This document shows, piece after piece, positions 1-9,170 of a DNA stretch of 64,000 nucleotides; position 1 is the first letter of the stretch, and the number at the start of each line of letters is the position of its first letter. The notes under the pieces are model-generated. The model was not told the origin of the DNA. It ran no database searches and worked only from the letters and a program-made list of their open reading frames with translations. The stretch is from Oceanobacillus indicireducens (GTDB lineage Bacteria > Bacillota > Bacilli > Bacillales > Amphibacillaceae). The stretch covers positions 69,708 to 133,707 of the forward strand of contig NZ_BMOS01000010.1 in assembly GCF_014647195.1 (NCBI RefSeq), given 5' to 3'. Position numbers and translations under genes: made by a program.

Positions 1-24
1 TTAATTCCCCCCATTCCATCCAAA

Positions 25-366
25 TCATGATTTCGTTATTTTCGTTGGGGTGAATGACAAAATTTCTTTTAAAAACTGGTTGATCTCATTTAAAGCAATT
101 TCAACTTCGGATACACTGCCAACAAGGACCAAACTGCCGGTAAATCGATCTAAAAAGCCAATTTCAACATTCGCAGCTTTTGTCGCACGGTCTCCGGCAA
201 TAATCACCGATTCACTTGGAGTCAGTGTCAGTATACCTAAGGCCCCTGCTTGCTGGATACCAAGTTTGTCAAACATATCTTCATCAGGATTGGCAATTAA
301 ATGACTCAGTGTAATCTGTTTTCCTGGAACAAATTCTTGTATAAATCGCTTTTTTTCTTCCTCCAT
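25..366 (-). CDS. eutS: EutS-like bacterial microcompartment shell protein
   Basis: The 113-residue product is a single BMC-domain hexameric shell protein of the EutS/PduU type, which lines the facets of the ethanolamine microcompartment. The length fits EutS (about 111), and the GALGILTL and VIIAGDRATKAANVEIGFLDR segments are typical of the circularly permuted BMC fold. It is the last complete gene of the eut operon in this window. On the minus strand GGGGGG lies just past its stop at the window edge, suggesting that another gene follows outside. Function comes from family resemblance and context. Confidence 0.88.
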   Translation of the reverse strand: MEEEKKRFIQEFVPGKQITLSHLIANPDEDMFDKLGIQQAGALGILTLTPSESVIIAGDRATKAANVEIGFLDRFTGSLVLVGSVSEVEIALNEINQFLKEILSFTPTKITKS

Positions 367-451
367 GCTCTACACCTTACTTTCTGATTACTCTCTTATC
401 TTATCTTTTTCCATTACTTGAAGTAGTATGATGTATGCAACTGGAGCCGGG

Positions 452-1555
452 TCATTTCGCTTCTTTTTTATCACCTTTACCTAAAATCATGTTTGCAATG
501 ATAATGGCGATAATAACGGCGGCGATTCCACCAACAAGTTTTCCGACAACCATTGGAAATATCATTTCACGAGCTACACCAGCTGCGAATCCTAAATGAT
601 CACCAAGTACAAACGCTGCAGGTACAGAAAAGGCGACATTAATGATTTTTCCCCGATTATCCATATCTTTCATCAGGTTAAACATAGCAATGTTATTAGC
701 TAGTGTCGCTACCAAACCAGCTGCAGATACATCGTTCATTCCTAACAGTTTTCCTACTTTCATTAAAGGTTTTTTGAAAACCCGGGTAATCACTTCAACC
801 ATTACGAAGGCTCCCGCTAAAACAATCGCGATGCTACCAACTATTTGAATCCCTTCTTCTAAAGGAGTAATTCCAGGAAGAACTGTTAATCCGGTAAGTA
901 CATCGACAATACCTATGGCTAGACCTAATGTTGCGATGACAACGACCCCATAGCCGAAGATTGTAAAAGCTTTAATGATTTTATCAGGTATTTTCCACAA
1001 TCCAATAATAATCAAAGCAGCTAATAGGAAAATTGGAATAAGGTTTTTCATAATCATTACGATAGAATAGCCGGACACAAGCCCACCGACAATAGCTCCG
1101 ATTGGAATTGCAATAAACCCAGCAAGCATTCCTGTTGCAAGATAGCTATGATCTTCTTTTTTTATAATACCTAGCGCTACTGGAATAGAGAATACAACCG
1201 TTGCCCCCATCATGGAAGCCAATATAACGCCTGAAAACATGGCAACATCCTGATCAATCGCCATCTCTTGCGCAAGCTGCAATCCGCCCATATCAATTGC
1301 AAGCAAGCTACCAGCAAACATCGCTGGGTCCGCGCCAAGTGCTGTATAGATTGGAACAACAATCGGGCTTAGTACTTTGGAAATAATGGGAGCTATAACA
1401 ATAATCCCGACCATCGCAAGAGCCAAGGAACCCATAGCCATGATTCCTTCCTCAAATTTATCTCCTAACCCGAATTTATTATTAAATATTTTATCTAGAG
1501 CACCAACGATCATAAATATGACCATAATATAGATAACTATTTCATTTATTCCCAC
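452..1555 (-). CDS. eutH: Ethanolamine permease EutH
   Basis: The 367-residue product is a polytopic membrane protein with about ten hydrophobic segments and a lysine-rich tail. It is recognised as EutH, which brings ethanolamine across the membrane, mainly when it is scarce. Conserved EutH-like stretches include the AMGSLALAMVGIIVIAPIIS segment near residue 40 and the DMGGLQLAQEMA loop near residue 108. It sits between eutN and eutS on the same strand with short gaps and no visible terminator, so it belongs to the same transcript. Confidence 0.9.
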   Translation of the reverse strand: MGINEIVIYIMVIFMIVGALDKIFNNKFGLGDKFEEGIMAMGSLALAMVGIIVIAPIISKVLSPIVVPIYTALGADPAMFAGSLLAIDMGGLQLAQEMAIDQDVAMFSGVILASMMGATVVFSIPVALGIIKKEDHSYLATGMLAGFIAIPIGAIVGGLVSGYSIVMIMKNLIPIFLLAALIIIGLWKIPDKIIKAFTIFGYGVVVIATLGLAIGIVDVLTGLTVLPGITPLEEGIQIVGSIAIVLAGAFVMVEVITRVFKKPLMKVGKLLGMNDVSAAGLVATLANNIAMFNLMKDMDNRGKIINVAFSVPAAFVLGDHLGFAAGVAREMIFPMVVGKLVGGIAAVIIAIIIANMILGKGDKKEAK

Positions 1556-1588
1556 AGCTCGTCCTCCTCATTAAGGGAATAGTAAACA

Positions 1589-1858
1589 CTATTCATCCGT
1601 TATATCAATCGAGTCGATAACACCGACAATGACTGAATCAATCGGAATTCTTTCTTTACCAAAAGCGGTTCGAGCACTACTACCTTTCGTAACAAGCACG
1701 TCATCCCCAACTCCAGCACTCGCTAAATCTGCAGCTACAAATGATGAATCCAACCCTTCAGAATATTTGGGTTTAACGACTAATAATTTTAGTCCATTCA
1801 ACCTTTCATCCTTCCGGGTCGCCCATACTGAACCAATCACATGACCAATAATCATCAT
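1589..1858 (-). CDS. eutN: EutN/CcmL-family microcompartment vertex protein
   Basis: The 89-residue protein matches the EutN/CcmL pentamer family that caps the twelve vertices of microcompartments. It starts with IIGHVIGSVWATRK and contains the beta-rich LLVVKP, DDVLVTKGSSAR and VIGVID-type segments of that fold. The start overlaps the end of the upstream pduL-like gene by 4 bp, indicating translational coupling. The family assignment is secure. Which vertices it fills cannot be read from the sequence. Confidence 0.88.
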   Translation of the reverse strand: MMIIGHVIGSVWATRKDERLNGLKLLVVKPKYSEGLDSSFVAADLASAGVGDDVLVTKGSSARTAFGKERIPIDSVIVGVIDSIDITDE

Positions 1859-2742
1859 CCATTCTCCCTATGTCTTTGGATATTCAGATTATGTCTGCGA
1901 ACATAGTCGGTAGCAAGTGGAGTTATAATGCTTGAAGCAGGAATCCGGATATTTTTAACATTTTGTAAAAATACTCTTTGCAGTTCATTTTCCGTGATTA
2001 CCTTGTTATTAATTTCGGTAAATTCCGCAGTCTCATGTTTCACTTCATTCGTTGGAATAAATGACCGTATCTGGCTCTTATTTTCGGGTGCTTGTACAGC
2101 TGGTGACTTTTTTATAATTTTTGCTAGTGTACCTTTTTTAAAGCCACAAGCATTCGCCTCGTCAAAGTCAATATGCATATAAGTTCGATATTTTGGACTA
2201 ACTCGAATCACTACTTCATCAAAAATGAGTGATCGATCACCAAATATTTTCACTTGAACGATTTCTTTATTTTCTACATGTAGTCTTTCCGCATCGTCAG
2301 GAGATACATGAATATGTCTTTTAGCAACAATTAATCCTTTATCTATCGTTAATTCACGGTCATTATTGATTAACTTGATACCTGGCGTCCCATCAATATC
2401 ACCGCTTTCTCTTACAGGTGCCTTGATACCTAGAGATACGGCATCCGTTGATGATACTTCGACTTGTGTTGCCTTTCGTTCAGGACCTAGAATAACAACA
2501 TTTTCCATCCTGCCTTTTGGACCTTCGATGGTTATTCTTTCTTTACATGCAAACTGACCTGGTTGGGACAGTTCTTTCGCCTTTGTAAGCTGATAGTCCT
2601 TTCCAAATAAAGCATCAATGGCTTCCCGGCTCAGGTGGATATGCCTACCCGATGCCTCAACTTCAACAAAAGCCTCTTCCGTCATCGCATTTTTAACTGC
2701 ATTTTTTACCATGTCTACAATAATTTGATCCAAGTGTATCAC
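1855..2742 (-). CDS. PduL-type phosphate acyltransferase with a C-terminal extension
   Basis: PduL-type enzymes convert acyl-CoA plus phosphate to acyl-phosphate and CoA; here that would be acetyl-CoA made from acetaldehyde (the role called EutD). The three histidine motifs that bind the zinc pair in the family are present: GRHIHLS near residue 32, KRHIHVSPDDAE near 142 and MHIDFDEANACG near 189. The protein is 295 residues, longer than the usual ~210. The last ~50 residues hold a separate module (IPASSIITPLATDYV) that resembles the N-terminus of the neighbouring EutT. It overlaps eutT and eutN by 4 bp on each side. Confidence 0.85.
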   Translation of the reverse strand: MIHLDQIIVDMVKNAVKNAMTEEAFVEVEASGRHIHLSREAIDALFGKDYQLTKAKELSQPGQFACKERITIEGPKGRMENVVILGPERKATQVEVSSTDAVSLGIKAPVRESGDIDGTPGIKLINNDRELTIDKGLIVAKRHIHVSPDDAERLHVENKEIVQVKIFGDRSLIFDEVVIRVSPKYRTYMHIDFDEANACGFKKGTLAKIIKKSPAVQAPENKSQIRSFIPTNEVKHETAEFTEINNKVITENELQRVFLQNVKNIRIPASSIITPLATDYVRRHNLNIQRHRENG

Positions 2743-3527
2743 CCCTCTTTCACTTTATTGTAATCACCAGTTTTATATTTAAACATCATGATCAAGCAAA
2801 CAGAAGACAGTCGATTTAGGGCTAAAATGATATCGTCTCGTTCTGTGCTGCCATCTTCTTTTTTAAAAGCTTGATAAGCTGAAAGCTCCGTTTCCCTTAC
2901 GAAGGTACGTATACTATTTAAAACAACTATTCCCTCACCCATACGATAATCGGGAGTAAAATATCCCTCTCCAAAATACTTTTCCGGCTGATGGGACATT
3001 TCCCTGATATCATGTTCATTCATATTAAGCAGGTGAATCTTTCCAAGTTCCTCTTCCATGACCTCAGAGCGGAGTATTTGACGTACAAAGCCAATCAGTT
3101 CTGATAAATCATCAATCAGTGCCGGATATTTAACGAGTTTCATTTGCCCTTCAATCATTTTTGCCTCCAAAGAGTCCAGCTTACCACGCAAAACAATACG
3201 TAGATGATCTTTAAACACAAGTAAATCTGAATGAAGAGAAGTCATATATTCGGGCTTTTCATCGATAAAACCACCATGCATTAATCGATATTTAAAAGAA
3301 TCATGATTGTACAAATCAGATACACTGCTTTCATCATTCACCGATGTTTCCTCTTCGTTCGGTTCTTCAGACGAAAGTTCAACAAATTCGACAGTTACTT
3401 TTTTCTCCTGTAAAAAACTTTTCGCTGAGGGTGTTAATATAGTTCCTTTGGGAAGTTTCAGTACCGATTCTTGTAACTTATCTCTGTATTGTTGACTTCG
3501 TAATGAACTCTCCGTTAACACAGCCAT
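2739..3527 (-). CDS. eutT: EutT-type cobalamin adenosyltransferase
   Basis: The 262-residue protein is recognised as EutT, which adenosylates corrinoids to give the coenzyme B12 needed by ethanolamine ammonia-lyase. The core runs from about residue 85 and includes HLRIVLRGKLDSLEAKMI and the C-terminal LNRLSSVCLIMMFKYKTGDY segment. Residues 20-45 form a separate LPKGTILTPSAKSFL module. The HX11CCXXC metal motif known from Salmonella EutT is not visible, so this looks like the metal-motif-free class known from Listeria (from memory). It precedes pduL with a 4-bp overlap. Confidence 0.85.
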   Translation of the reverse strand: MAVLTESSLRSQQYRDKLQESVLKLPKGTILTPSAKSFLQEKKVTVEFVELSSEEPNEEETSVNDESSVSDLYNHDSFKYRLMHGGFIDEKPEYMTSLHSDLLVFKDHLRIVLRGKLDSLEAKMIEGQMKLVKYPALIDDLSELIGFVRQILRSEVMEEELGKIHLLNMNEHDIREMSHQPEKYFGEGYFTPDYRMGEGIVVLNSIRTFVRETELSAYQAFKKEDGSTERDDIILALNRLSSVCLIMMFKYKTGDYNKVKEG

Positions 3528-3572
3528 CGCTTCACTTCCTTTTCACCGCGGGCAGATCCACTGTCTGAAATA

Positions 3573-3605
3573 AGATAAGGATGAAGCCCATTCCTCATCT
3601 TATCT
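3573..3605 (-). other. Intercistronic hairpin between eutM and eutT
   Basis: An imperfect inverted repeat (AGATAAG-GATGA against TCATC-TTATCT, one bulged base) lies in the 113-bp gap between eutM and eutT. No U-run follows it on the minus strand, so I do not call it a terminator. It could be a processing or stabilising element that sets the high shell-protein to enzyme ratio; that role is inference. Confidence 0.35.
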
Positions 3606-3640
3606 AAAACCCGACATATTCCCTCATCATCTGTTTAATT

Positions 3641-3925
3641 TTACTTTTCTGCCTGTGGTAGGATAGCACTCATCTCACCATGTGGACGTGGGATGACGTG
3701 AACGGAAATAAGTTCACCCACACGATCTGCTGCAGCTGCTCCTGCGTCGGTCGCCGCCTTAACTGCACCTACATCACCGGTAACAAGAACGGTGACTAAT
3801 CCTGCACCAATTGATTCTTTACCAATTAATGTAACGTTTGCCGCTTTAACCATAGCATCCGCCGCCTCAATTGAACCTACTAATCCTTTTGTCTCTACCA
3901 TTCCTAATGCGTTTGTGTTTGCCAT
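3641..3925 (-). CDS. eutM: EutM major hexameric microcompartment shell protein
   Basis: The 94-residue product is a classic single-BMC-domain protein ([21 protein letters not shown] near the start, then [21 protein letters not shown] and HVIPRPHGE). It is almost certainly EutM, the main facet hexamer. A strong GGAGG lies just upstream of the ATG. It follows another BMC gene at 3995-4585 with closely similar sequence in its first 90 residues, so the two arose by duplication. Confidence 0.92.
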   Translation of the reverse strand: MANTNALGMVETKGLVGSIEAADAMVKAANVTLIGKESIGAGLVTVLVTGDVGAVKAATDAGAAAADRVGELISVHVIPRPHGEMSAILPQAEK

Positions 3926-3994
3926 TTTAATTTCCTCCTTGAATTCGTTTATATTTTATATTCTGAGTGTGTATTTTTTTAAAAACTAATGCCT

Positions 3995-4585
3995 TTAATG
4001 TTTATCATTCGCCTTTAATAAGTGATGGATAAGCTCAGCCTTTTTGGATGTTTTAATTTTTTCAGGTTGATCCTTCATGACATTTGTCTTTCGGGCCAGC
4101 GTACGAAGCTGATTCACGGTCATCTTTTCCAACTTTTCTTTCTTGTGGACAACAGGTTTTTCAGAGCTTTCGGGGCTCTTCGCCTTAATAATTTCCGCTT
4201 CCTTTTTTTCAGGATCTACTGCCACCTGGGCGGGTTGGTCTTTTGATTGTTCCGATTGTTTTTCGTTAATTTCCTTGTCTTCAGTCGCTTGGTCAGCAGG
4301 TTCATTATCGGTTCTCTTAACTAACCGATTTGTCTCCGTATGCATTCTAGGTATGACGTGAGCTGAAATTAATGTACCAACGGATTCCACTACTTCACTG
4401 CCTGCATCAACAGCCGCCTTGACTGCCGCTACATCTCCAGAAAGTTGCACCGTAACATAACCGCCTTTAATGACTTCCGCATTGAGAAGTGATACATTCG
4501 CCGCTTTTAATGCAGTGTCTGCTGCAACAATGGCACCTACGAACCCTTTCGTTTCAATTAATCCTAATGCATCCATATGATTCAC
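3995..4585 (-). CDS. BMC-domain protein with a C-terminal Rho_N/SAP-like domain (EutK-like)
   Basis: Residues 1-95 form an EutM-like BMC domain (LGLIETKGFVGAIVAADTAL, then HVIPRMHTETNRL). A charged, low-complexity linker rich in E, Q, K and P covers about 96-148. The last ~45 residues (MTVNQLRTLARK, then KTSKKAELIHHLLK) look like the small helical Rho_N or SAP type that binds nucleic acid. E. coli EutK also joins a BMC domain to a nucleic-acid-binding-like tail, but of another fold, so I call this only EutK-like. It ends the group eutL-this-eutM and abuts eutL directly. Confidence 0.75.
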   Translation of the reverse strand: MNHMDALGLIETKGFVGAIVAADTALKAANVSLLNAEVIKGGYVTVQLSGDVAAVKAAVDAGSEVVESVGTLISAHVIPRMHTETNRLVKRTDNEPADQATEDKEINEKQSEQSKDQPAQVAVDPEKKEAEIIKAKSPESSEKPVVHKKEKLEKMTVNQLRTLARKTNVMKDQPEKIKTSKKAELIHHLLKANDKH

Positions 4586-5239
4586 CTAATATCCTAAGGG
4601 ATCGTTGGCAACTTGTTGCACAGCATCCGCAAAAGCGTCACAGGCGGCCTGACAAGCTGATTGACTTCCTGTCAGCAACGCTCCCCCAAAGTTGGTTTCG
4701 GAAGGTGGTCCATAGAAGGTGGCTACTCTTACATCTGCTGCCTTGAGTGCTAAATCCAATGCATATACTGCCTCTAATGGCGGTGCAATTAGATATGCAA
4801 GGGCCTCCCCAGTACGAATATTCGCTTCATTCGATAGAAATGTCCCGCTCCGTGAGACAAGGTGAGCAAAATAAGTGATTGAGTCATCATCATTTGCACT
4901 CATAAAGAAAGCATCATTTTCCATATAACTTATTGCTGCATCCAATCCGCTTTTTACTTCCTCTGGATTATTACCTGCTAAAACACCAATAACTTCTCCG
5001 GTGAGTTTCGATGTTGCGTTGTCTGCGCCAGCATACATAGACTCTGCATAAACAACGTCAACTGCAGCTTTTTTAGTAGCTTCATCTAAGGCGGCATATA
5101 CAACATCATCAATATCACCAGTGATAATCCCTAAACTTCTTTGGTTTGACTGAAGCTTAAATTCCTTAGCCAGATCTTGACTGACATTTGAAATTAACTT
5201 TACGCCCAACACTTGAGCATAGATCGGACTATGTTTCAT
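4586..5239 (-). CDS. eutL: EutL tandem-BMC shell protein
   Basis: EutL is a trimeric shell protein with two fused BMC domains and a gated central pore. The product carries typical EutL stretches: ALDEATKKAAVDVVYAESMY, GNNPEEVKSGLDAAI and the C-terminal FYGPPSETNFGGALLTGSQ. I chose the ATG at 5239 because GGAGG stands seven bases upstream; an in-frame ATG at 5281 would add 14 residues but has no such site. The length from this start is 217 residues, as expected for EutL. It follows eutC and is followed at once by the BMC/Rho_N gene. Confidence 0.9.
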   Translation of the reverse strand: MKHSPIYAQVLGVKLISNVSQDLAKEFKLQSNQRSLGIITGDIDDVVYAALDEATKKAAVDVVYAESMYAGADNATSKLTGEVIGVLAGNNPEEVKSGLDAAISYMENDAFFMSANDDDSITYFAHLVSRSGTFLSNEANIRTGEALAYLIAPPLEAVYALDLALKAADVRVATFYGPPSETNFGGALLTGSQSACQAACDAFADAVQQVANDPLGY

Positions 5240-5282
5240 TTCAATTCCTCCGTTTCCCATTGGTTTATTAAACATACTCACT

Positions 5283-6182
5283 TCATACTTTATTTAAATC
5301 AAGACCGGAAGCTTTATGATCGATCATCCTTTTGATTAAATCAGCAATATGTGCTCCAGCTTCAACTGGCGGAGTTCCACCCTGATGGATGTTTGAAATC
5401 ACCGTCCGTTTAGCTTCAGGCATATTCACGGTCGGCTTATAAGCGATATAAGCGCTCATTGATTCAGCTGTAACAAGACCAGGTCTTTCTCCTACAAGCA
5501 GACATACAACTTCTGCGTCCGTTAATTCACCAATCACATCCATAGCTGGAACTCGGCAATGTTTCACAAATAAATCATTCCCTACTTCAACACCTTGCAT
5601 GTTCAAGCCTTGTTTAATTGCTGGCAGTATATCTTCCAGATTAGCTTCAACGGCTGCTGAGCTAAGACCGTCACCAACAACGATCTGCACTTCGGGATGA
5701 CCGCAATGTCGTTTGATTTTTTCTTTTTCTTCATCAGAAAATTGTCTACCCAAATCTGGTCGAGTTACATATTCATCTTTATCCACAACAACTGTTTGCG
5801 TTGGAAAAAGTTGATTCTTATCCACAAATTCCTCATCGACATAGGAAAACACTGCATCCTGCGCCGCTGCATGGTCCGCTTTAAATCTTAATGAGGTCGA
5901 TGTTAAATAACGAGCGCCAGTATGCCATACTCCTAATCTTGCTGGTGATTTATCTTTCAACTCGTAATATCCTTCTTCACTTTTAGGCTCTGGAACGAGC
6001 AATTCCTTTTTAATTTCCACTTCGGAAATGTCCGGCAAAACTGCGTCGGAGTTATTCTCAGAATTTGACGAATGGGTACTTTTTTCTGCATGCTGTTGGC
6101 TGTTCTCATTCGAACCATTTCCTTCAACCATCTCATTTAAAATAGTTTTAATGAGTGATTTCAGCTCTTGATCATTAACCAT
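5283..6182 (-). CDS. eutC: Ethanolamine ammonia-lyase small subunit EutC
   Basis: EutC is the light chain of the adenosylcobalamin-dependent lyase that splits ethanolamine into acetaldehyde and ammonia. From about residue 75 ([16 protein letters not shown]) the sequence is clearly EutC, with the [38 protein letters not shown] and [16 protein letters not shown] motifs. The first ~70 residues are a Ser/Asn/Glu-rich extension. In other EutC proteins the N-terminus targets the enzyme to the shell, so this may be the encapsulation tag. It lies 12 bp after eutB. Confidence 0.93.
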   Translation of the reverse strand: MVNDQELKSLIKTILNEMVEGNGSNENSQQHAEKSTHSSNSENNSDAVLPDISEVEIKKELLVPEPKSEEGYYELKDKSPARLGVWHTGARYLTSTSLRFKADHAAAQDAVFSYVDEEFVDKNQLFPTQTVVVDKDEYVTRPDLGRQFSDEEKEKIKRHCGHPEVQIVVGDGLSSAAVEANLEDILPAIKQGLNMQGVEVGNDLFVKHCRVPAMDVIGELTDAEVVCLLVGERPGLVTAESMSAYIAYKPTVNMPEAKRTVISNIHQGGTPPVEAGAHIADLIKRMIDHKASGLDLNKV

Positions 6183-6194
6183 TTGTTTTCCTCC

Positions 6195-7562
6195 TTATGC
6201 TAAAAATAGTGAAGCATCGCCAGCTTTTTTCGTAAGCCTACCCGCGTCATCACGTATTCCCATTTGAATCAGCCATTCATTATACTCTTTTATCGGATTT
6301 AAATTTAGTAACTCACGTAAAGTTTGTATATCATGATAACCAAGTGATTGGTAATTCAACATCACGTCATCACCGTGTGGAACTGTAATTAAGAAATTAA
6401 CCCCGGCTTGCGCTAGAAGTGTTGAAAGTATTTCCATATCATCCTGATCGGCTTTCATATGGTTCGTATAACAGACGTCAACACCCATCGATATACCTGA
6501 GAGTTTACCCATAAAGTGATCTTCCAGCCCTGCACGAATGACTTGTTTCGAATCATATAAATACTCAGGTCCGATAAATCCTACAACCGTATTAACAAGA
6601 AACGGATTATACCTTTTTGCAAATCCATAACAACGTGCTTCTAGAGTAAGCTGGTCAACTCCATGGTGCGCATTGGAAGATAATTCTGCACCTTGTCCTG
6701 TTTCAAAGTACATTACATTCGGTCCTGCCGATGTTCCCTCACGTAATACAAGATCTTGAGCTTCACTAATAAGGTCAGCCGTAATTCCGAAAGCTATATT
6801 TCCTTTTTCCGAACCTGCAATAGATTGGAAAATTAAATCTGCGGGGGCACCGCGACGGATAGCTTCCATTTGTGTTGTTACGTGCGCTAGTACGCTTATT
6901 TGGGTTGGAATATTATATTTATTTTTCACTTCGTCAAGCTTATGGAACATCCGTACAACGCTTTCTACTGTATCGTCAACCGGGTTTAAACCTAATACAG
7001 CGTCACCGGAACCATAGGAAAGCCCCTCTAATAAGGAAGCGACAATACCATCTTCATCGTCAGTTGGATGGTTTGGCTGTAATCGAGATGATAGTGTTCC
7101 AGGAAGACCGATGGTAGTATTACAATGAGCGGTGACATTTATTTTCTTTGCACCTTTAATCAAATCAAGATTAGACATAAGTTTTGCAACCGCAGCAACC
7201 ATTTCAGACGTTAGGCCACGGGATAGCCGCTTAATGTCGTTCCCTGTTGTCTCAGTAGCTAAAATCTTTTCCCTCAACTCTTGTACCGTCCAATTTTTAA
7301 TGGAGTCGTAGATTTTTTCATTTACATCATCTTGAATAATACGTGTCACTTCGTCATCTTCATATGGAACGGCAGGATGATTTCTGAGATCCTCCAACGT
7401 TAAGTTGGCTAGAACAACCTTAGCAGCCACTCGTTCTTCAGCTGATTCCGCTGCTATGCCAGCCATAACATCTCCAGATTTTTCTTCATTTGCTTTTGCC
7501 ATAACATCATTGATTGTTTTAAATTGGTAAGTTCGTCCAAATAATACTGTTTTTAAAATCAT
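6195..7562 (-). CDS. eutB: Ethanolamine ammonia-lyase large subunit EutB
   Basis: The 455-residue protein matches the full length of EutB, the TIM-barrel heavy chain that carries the active site. Visible signatures include GLPGTLSSRLQPNHPTDDEDG, EGLSYGSGDAVLGLNPVDD, YFETGQGAELSSNAHHGVDQ and TVPHGDDVMLNYQSLGYHD. It is read with eutA upstream (44-bp gap) and eutC downstream. No frameshift or missing core motif was seen. Confidence 0.96.
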   Translation of the reverse strand: MILKTVLFGRTYQFKTINDVMAKANEEKSGDVMAGIAAESAEERVAAKVVLANLTLEDLRNHPAVPYEDDEVTRIIQDDVNEKIYDSIKNWTVQELREKILATETTGNDIKRLSRGLTSEMVAAVAKLMSNLDLIKGAKKINVTAHCNTTIGLPGTLSSRLQPNHPTDDEDGIVASLLEGLSYGSGDAVLGLNPVDDTVESVVRMFHKLDEVKNKYNIPTQISVLAHVTTQMEAIRRGAPADLIFQSIAGSEKGNIAFGITADLISEAQDLVLREGTSAGPNVMYFETGQGAELSSNAHHGVDQLTLEARCYGFAKRYNPFLVNTVVGFIGPEYLYDSKQVIRAGLEDHFMGKLSGISMGVDVCYTNHMKADQDDMEILSTLLAQAGVNFLITVPHGDDVMLNYQSLGYHDIQTLRELLNLNPIKEYNEWLIQMGIRDDAGRLTKKAGDASLFLA

Positions 7563-7606
7563 AGTGATCCTCCCTCCAAATTTCAGGAAATTTTTTTATT
7601 TCATCG

Positions 7607-9034
7607 TTAATTAAAAACAAGCGTTTTGATTACGACTGGCAGCACATTTCCATCAGCGATAGGATGACCAATATCGATATAATCCCCATCACTTACCGAT
7701 ACGCTATCAATACAAATGAGCGATTGGTCCTTGCCAAGTATTGATAATAATGTTTGTCCAAGTGCTTTGGCTATATCATTTTCAACAATGACGATTAAAG
7801 GTAATCCCAGTTGGGTGTATGGTTTCATCCCTTCCGTAATGCCTTCTGCAGCCTTGACGATTTTAGGGAAACTAACGATACCATCTCCAGAAAATGAAAG
7901 GGCTACTTCTTGATTATTTTTCCGCACTTCGAACCATTCCAGCTTTTCCTGAATCGATGCTGCATACTCATCCGGATTATGTAGCAATTCGTCTTGCAGC
8001 TTAAGGACTGGTACATTTTTAACAGGAAAAACATCGCCTGAATACGTAATCGTACTTCCGCTTATTTCTGTTGTATGTGAACCAGCACCAACTACAGTGG
8101 CACGAATGAGCTCAGATGGTTCGACAAGGTTGAATGATTTTACTAGTTCTGACTCAGCAATCGCTGCACCAAGCATTTGTCCAATATCACCATATTTAAA
8201 TACATCGCCATCCGTTTGGTTATAGATTGCTTCGGCAACACCTCCCGTAAATGAAATATGGGTTAACTGGTCGATCGCTTTAATGTTTTTATTCGTAATT
8301 ATTTTTTCAAGTTGATTGGATGGAGGCTTAATCCCTACACTTTCTTCCAATAGCTGCACCATTTTGTCAACGATGGGTTGTAATAGTTCCTTTGTTGCCA
8401 TTTGCCCAACTTTAATGTCCAGGCCACTTGTGTTAATTAAATCTTGGATTTTTTTAGAGATATATTCGATTTTTTTTGTACGTTGATTAATTTTTATTAA
8501 TCGGCCACCAATATCCAAACAACCTGTATCAATGACTTCACCTCGATGCATTACTGCCAGATTACTTGTTCCGCCACCGATATCCAGGTTGACTATTTTA
8601 ATGGAGTGTTCTTTTGAATACGTGTGTATTCCGGCACCTTTAGCAGCGATAATACTTTCTAAATCAGGTCCGGCTGTAGCAACAACAAAATCTCCAGCAA
8701 ATCCACTTAAAGCTCGGAGAACCTCTTCGGCATTATCTTTTCTTGCCGTTTCACCAGTAATAATCACTGCACCTGTATTAATACTTTCTTTATTAACTGC
8801 AGCTTTTTGATATTCTGTTTCAACAAACTTTTGAATAGCATCTTGATCAACTTTTTCACTTTCAATAAGTGGTGTATTGATAATTTCACTTTTATAAATT
8901 ACTTTTTTATCAACAATCATGATTCTCGGAACATTAAAAGCCGATGCAACATTTTCAATGGTTAAATTGGAAAATATTAATTGTGTTGTCGATGTTCCTA
9001 TATCAATTCCTACACTTAATATTTTTTCCACCAA
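7607..9034 (-). CDS. eutA: Ethanolamine ammonia-lyase reactivating factor EutA
   Basis: EutA is an ASKHA-fold chaperone-like ATPase that swaps damaged cobalamin out of the lyase. The 475-residue product has the phosphate-1 loop [14 protein letters not shown] at the start, the phosphate-2 type [13 protein letters not shown] near residue 150 and [11 protein letters not shown] near 260. GGAGGTG stands upstream of the start. It is the first gene after a transcription-antitermination element at 9071-9170, so it heads the main structural part of the operon. Confidence 0.93.
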   Translation of the reverse strand: MVEKILSVGIDIGTSTTQLIFSNLTIENVASAFNVPRIMIVDKKVIYKSEIINTPLIESEKVDQDAIQKFVETEYQKAAVNKESINTGAVIITGETARKDNAEEVLRALSGFAGDFVVATAGPDLESIIAAKGAGIHTYSKEHSIKIVNLDIGGGTSNLAVMHRGEVIDTGCLDIGGRLIKINQRTKKIEYISKKIQDLINTSGLDIKVGQMATKELLQPIVDKMVQLLEESVGIKPPSNQLEKIITNKNIKAIDQLTHISFTGGVAEAIYNQTDGDVFKYGDIGQMLGAAIAESELVKSFNLVEPSELIRATVVGAGSHTTEISGSTITYSGDVFPVKNVPVLKLQDELLHNPDEYAASIQEKLEWFEVRKNNQEVALSFSGDGIVSFPKIVKAAEGITEGMKPYTQLGLPLIVIVENDIAKALGQTLLSILGKDQSLICIDSVSVSDGDYIDIGHPIADGNVLPVVIKTLVFN

Positions 9035-9070
9035 ATTTTCACCTCCACTTCCTTCATAATTGACTTATAG

Positions 9071-9170
9071 AAAGCAAAAAAGCTTAAAGTACAAAAAGGA
9101 CTACAAAAATCGCAGTCTACTTTATACCTTAAGCTTCTTTGCTTTCGGATAAGCTCATACACCATTGTAT
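9071..9170 (-). promoter_or_regulatory. ANTAR/EutV dual-hairpin antitermination element before eutA
   Basis: Read on the minus strand, hairpin 1 (9157-9170) is ATAC-AATGGT-GTAT and hairpin 2 (9131-9144) is AAGC-AAAGAA-GCTT. Both loops have six bases, with A at position 1 and G at position 4, the known recognition rule for ANTAR regulators such as EutV. Hairpin 2 uses the same bases as the 5' arm of a long terminator stem spanning 9071-9145. Hairpin 1 begins at the eutW stop codon, so readthrough from eutVW into eutA is the controlled step. Confidence 0.8.
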
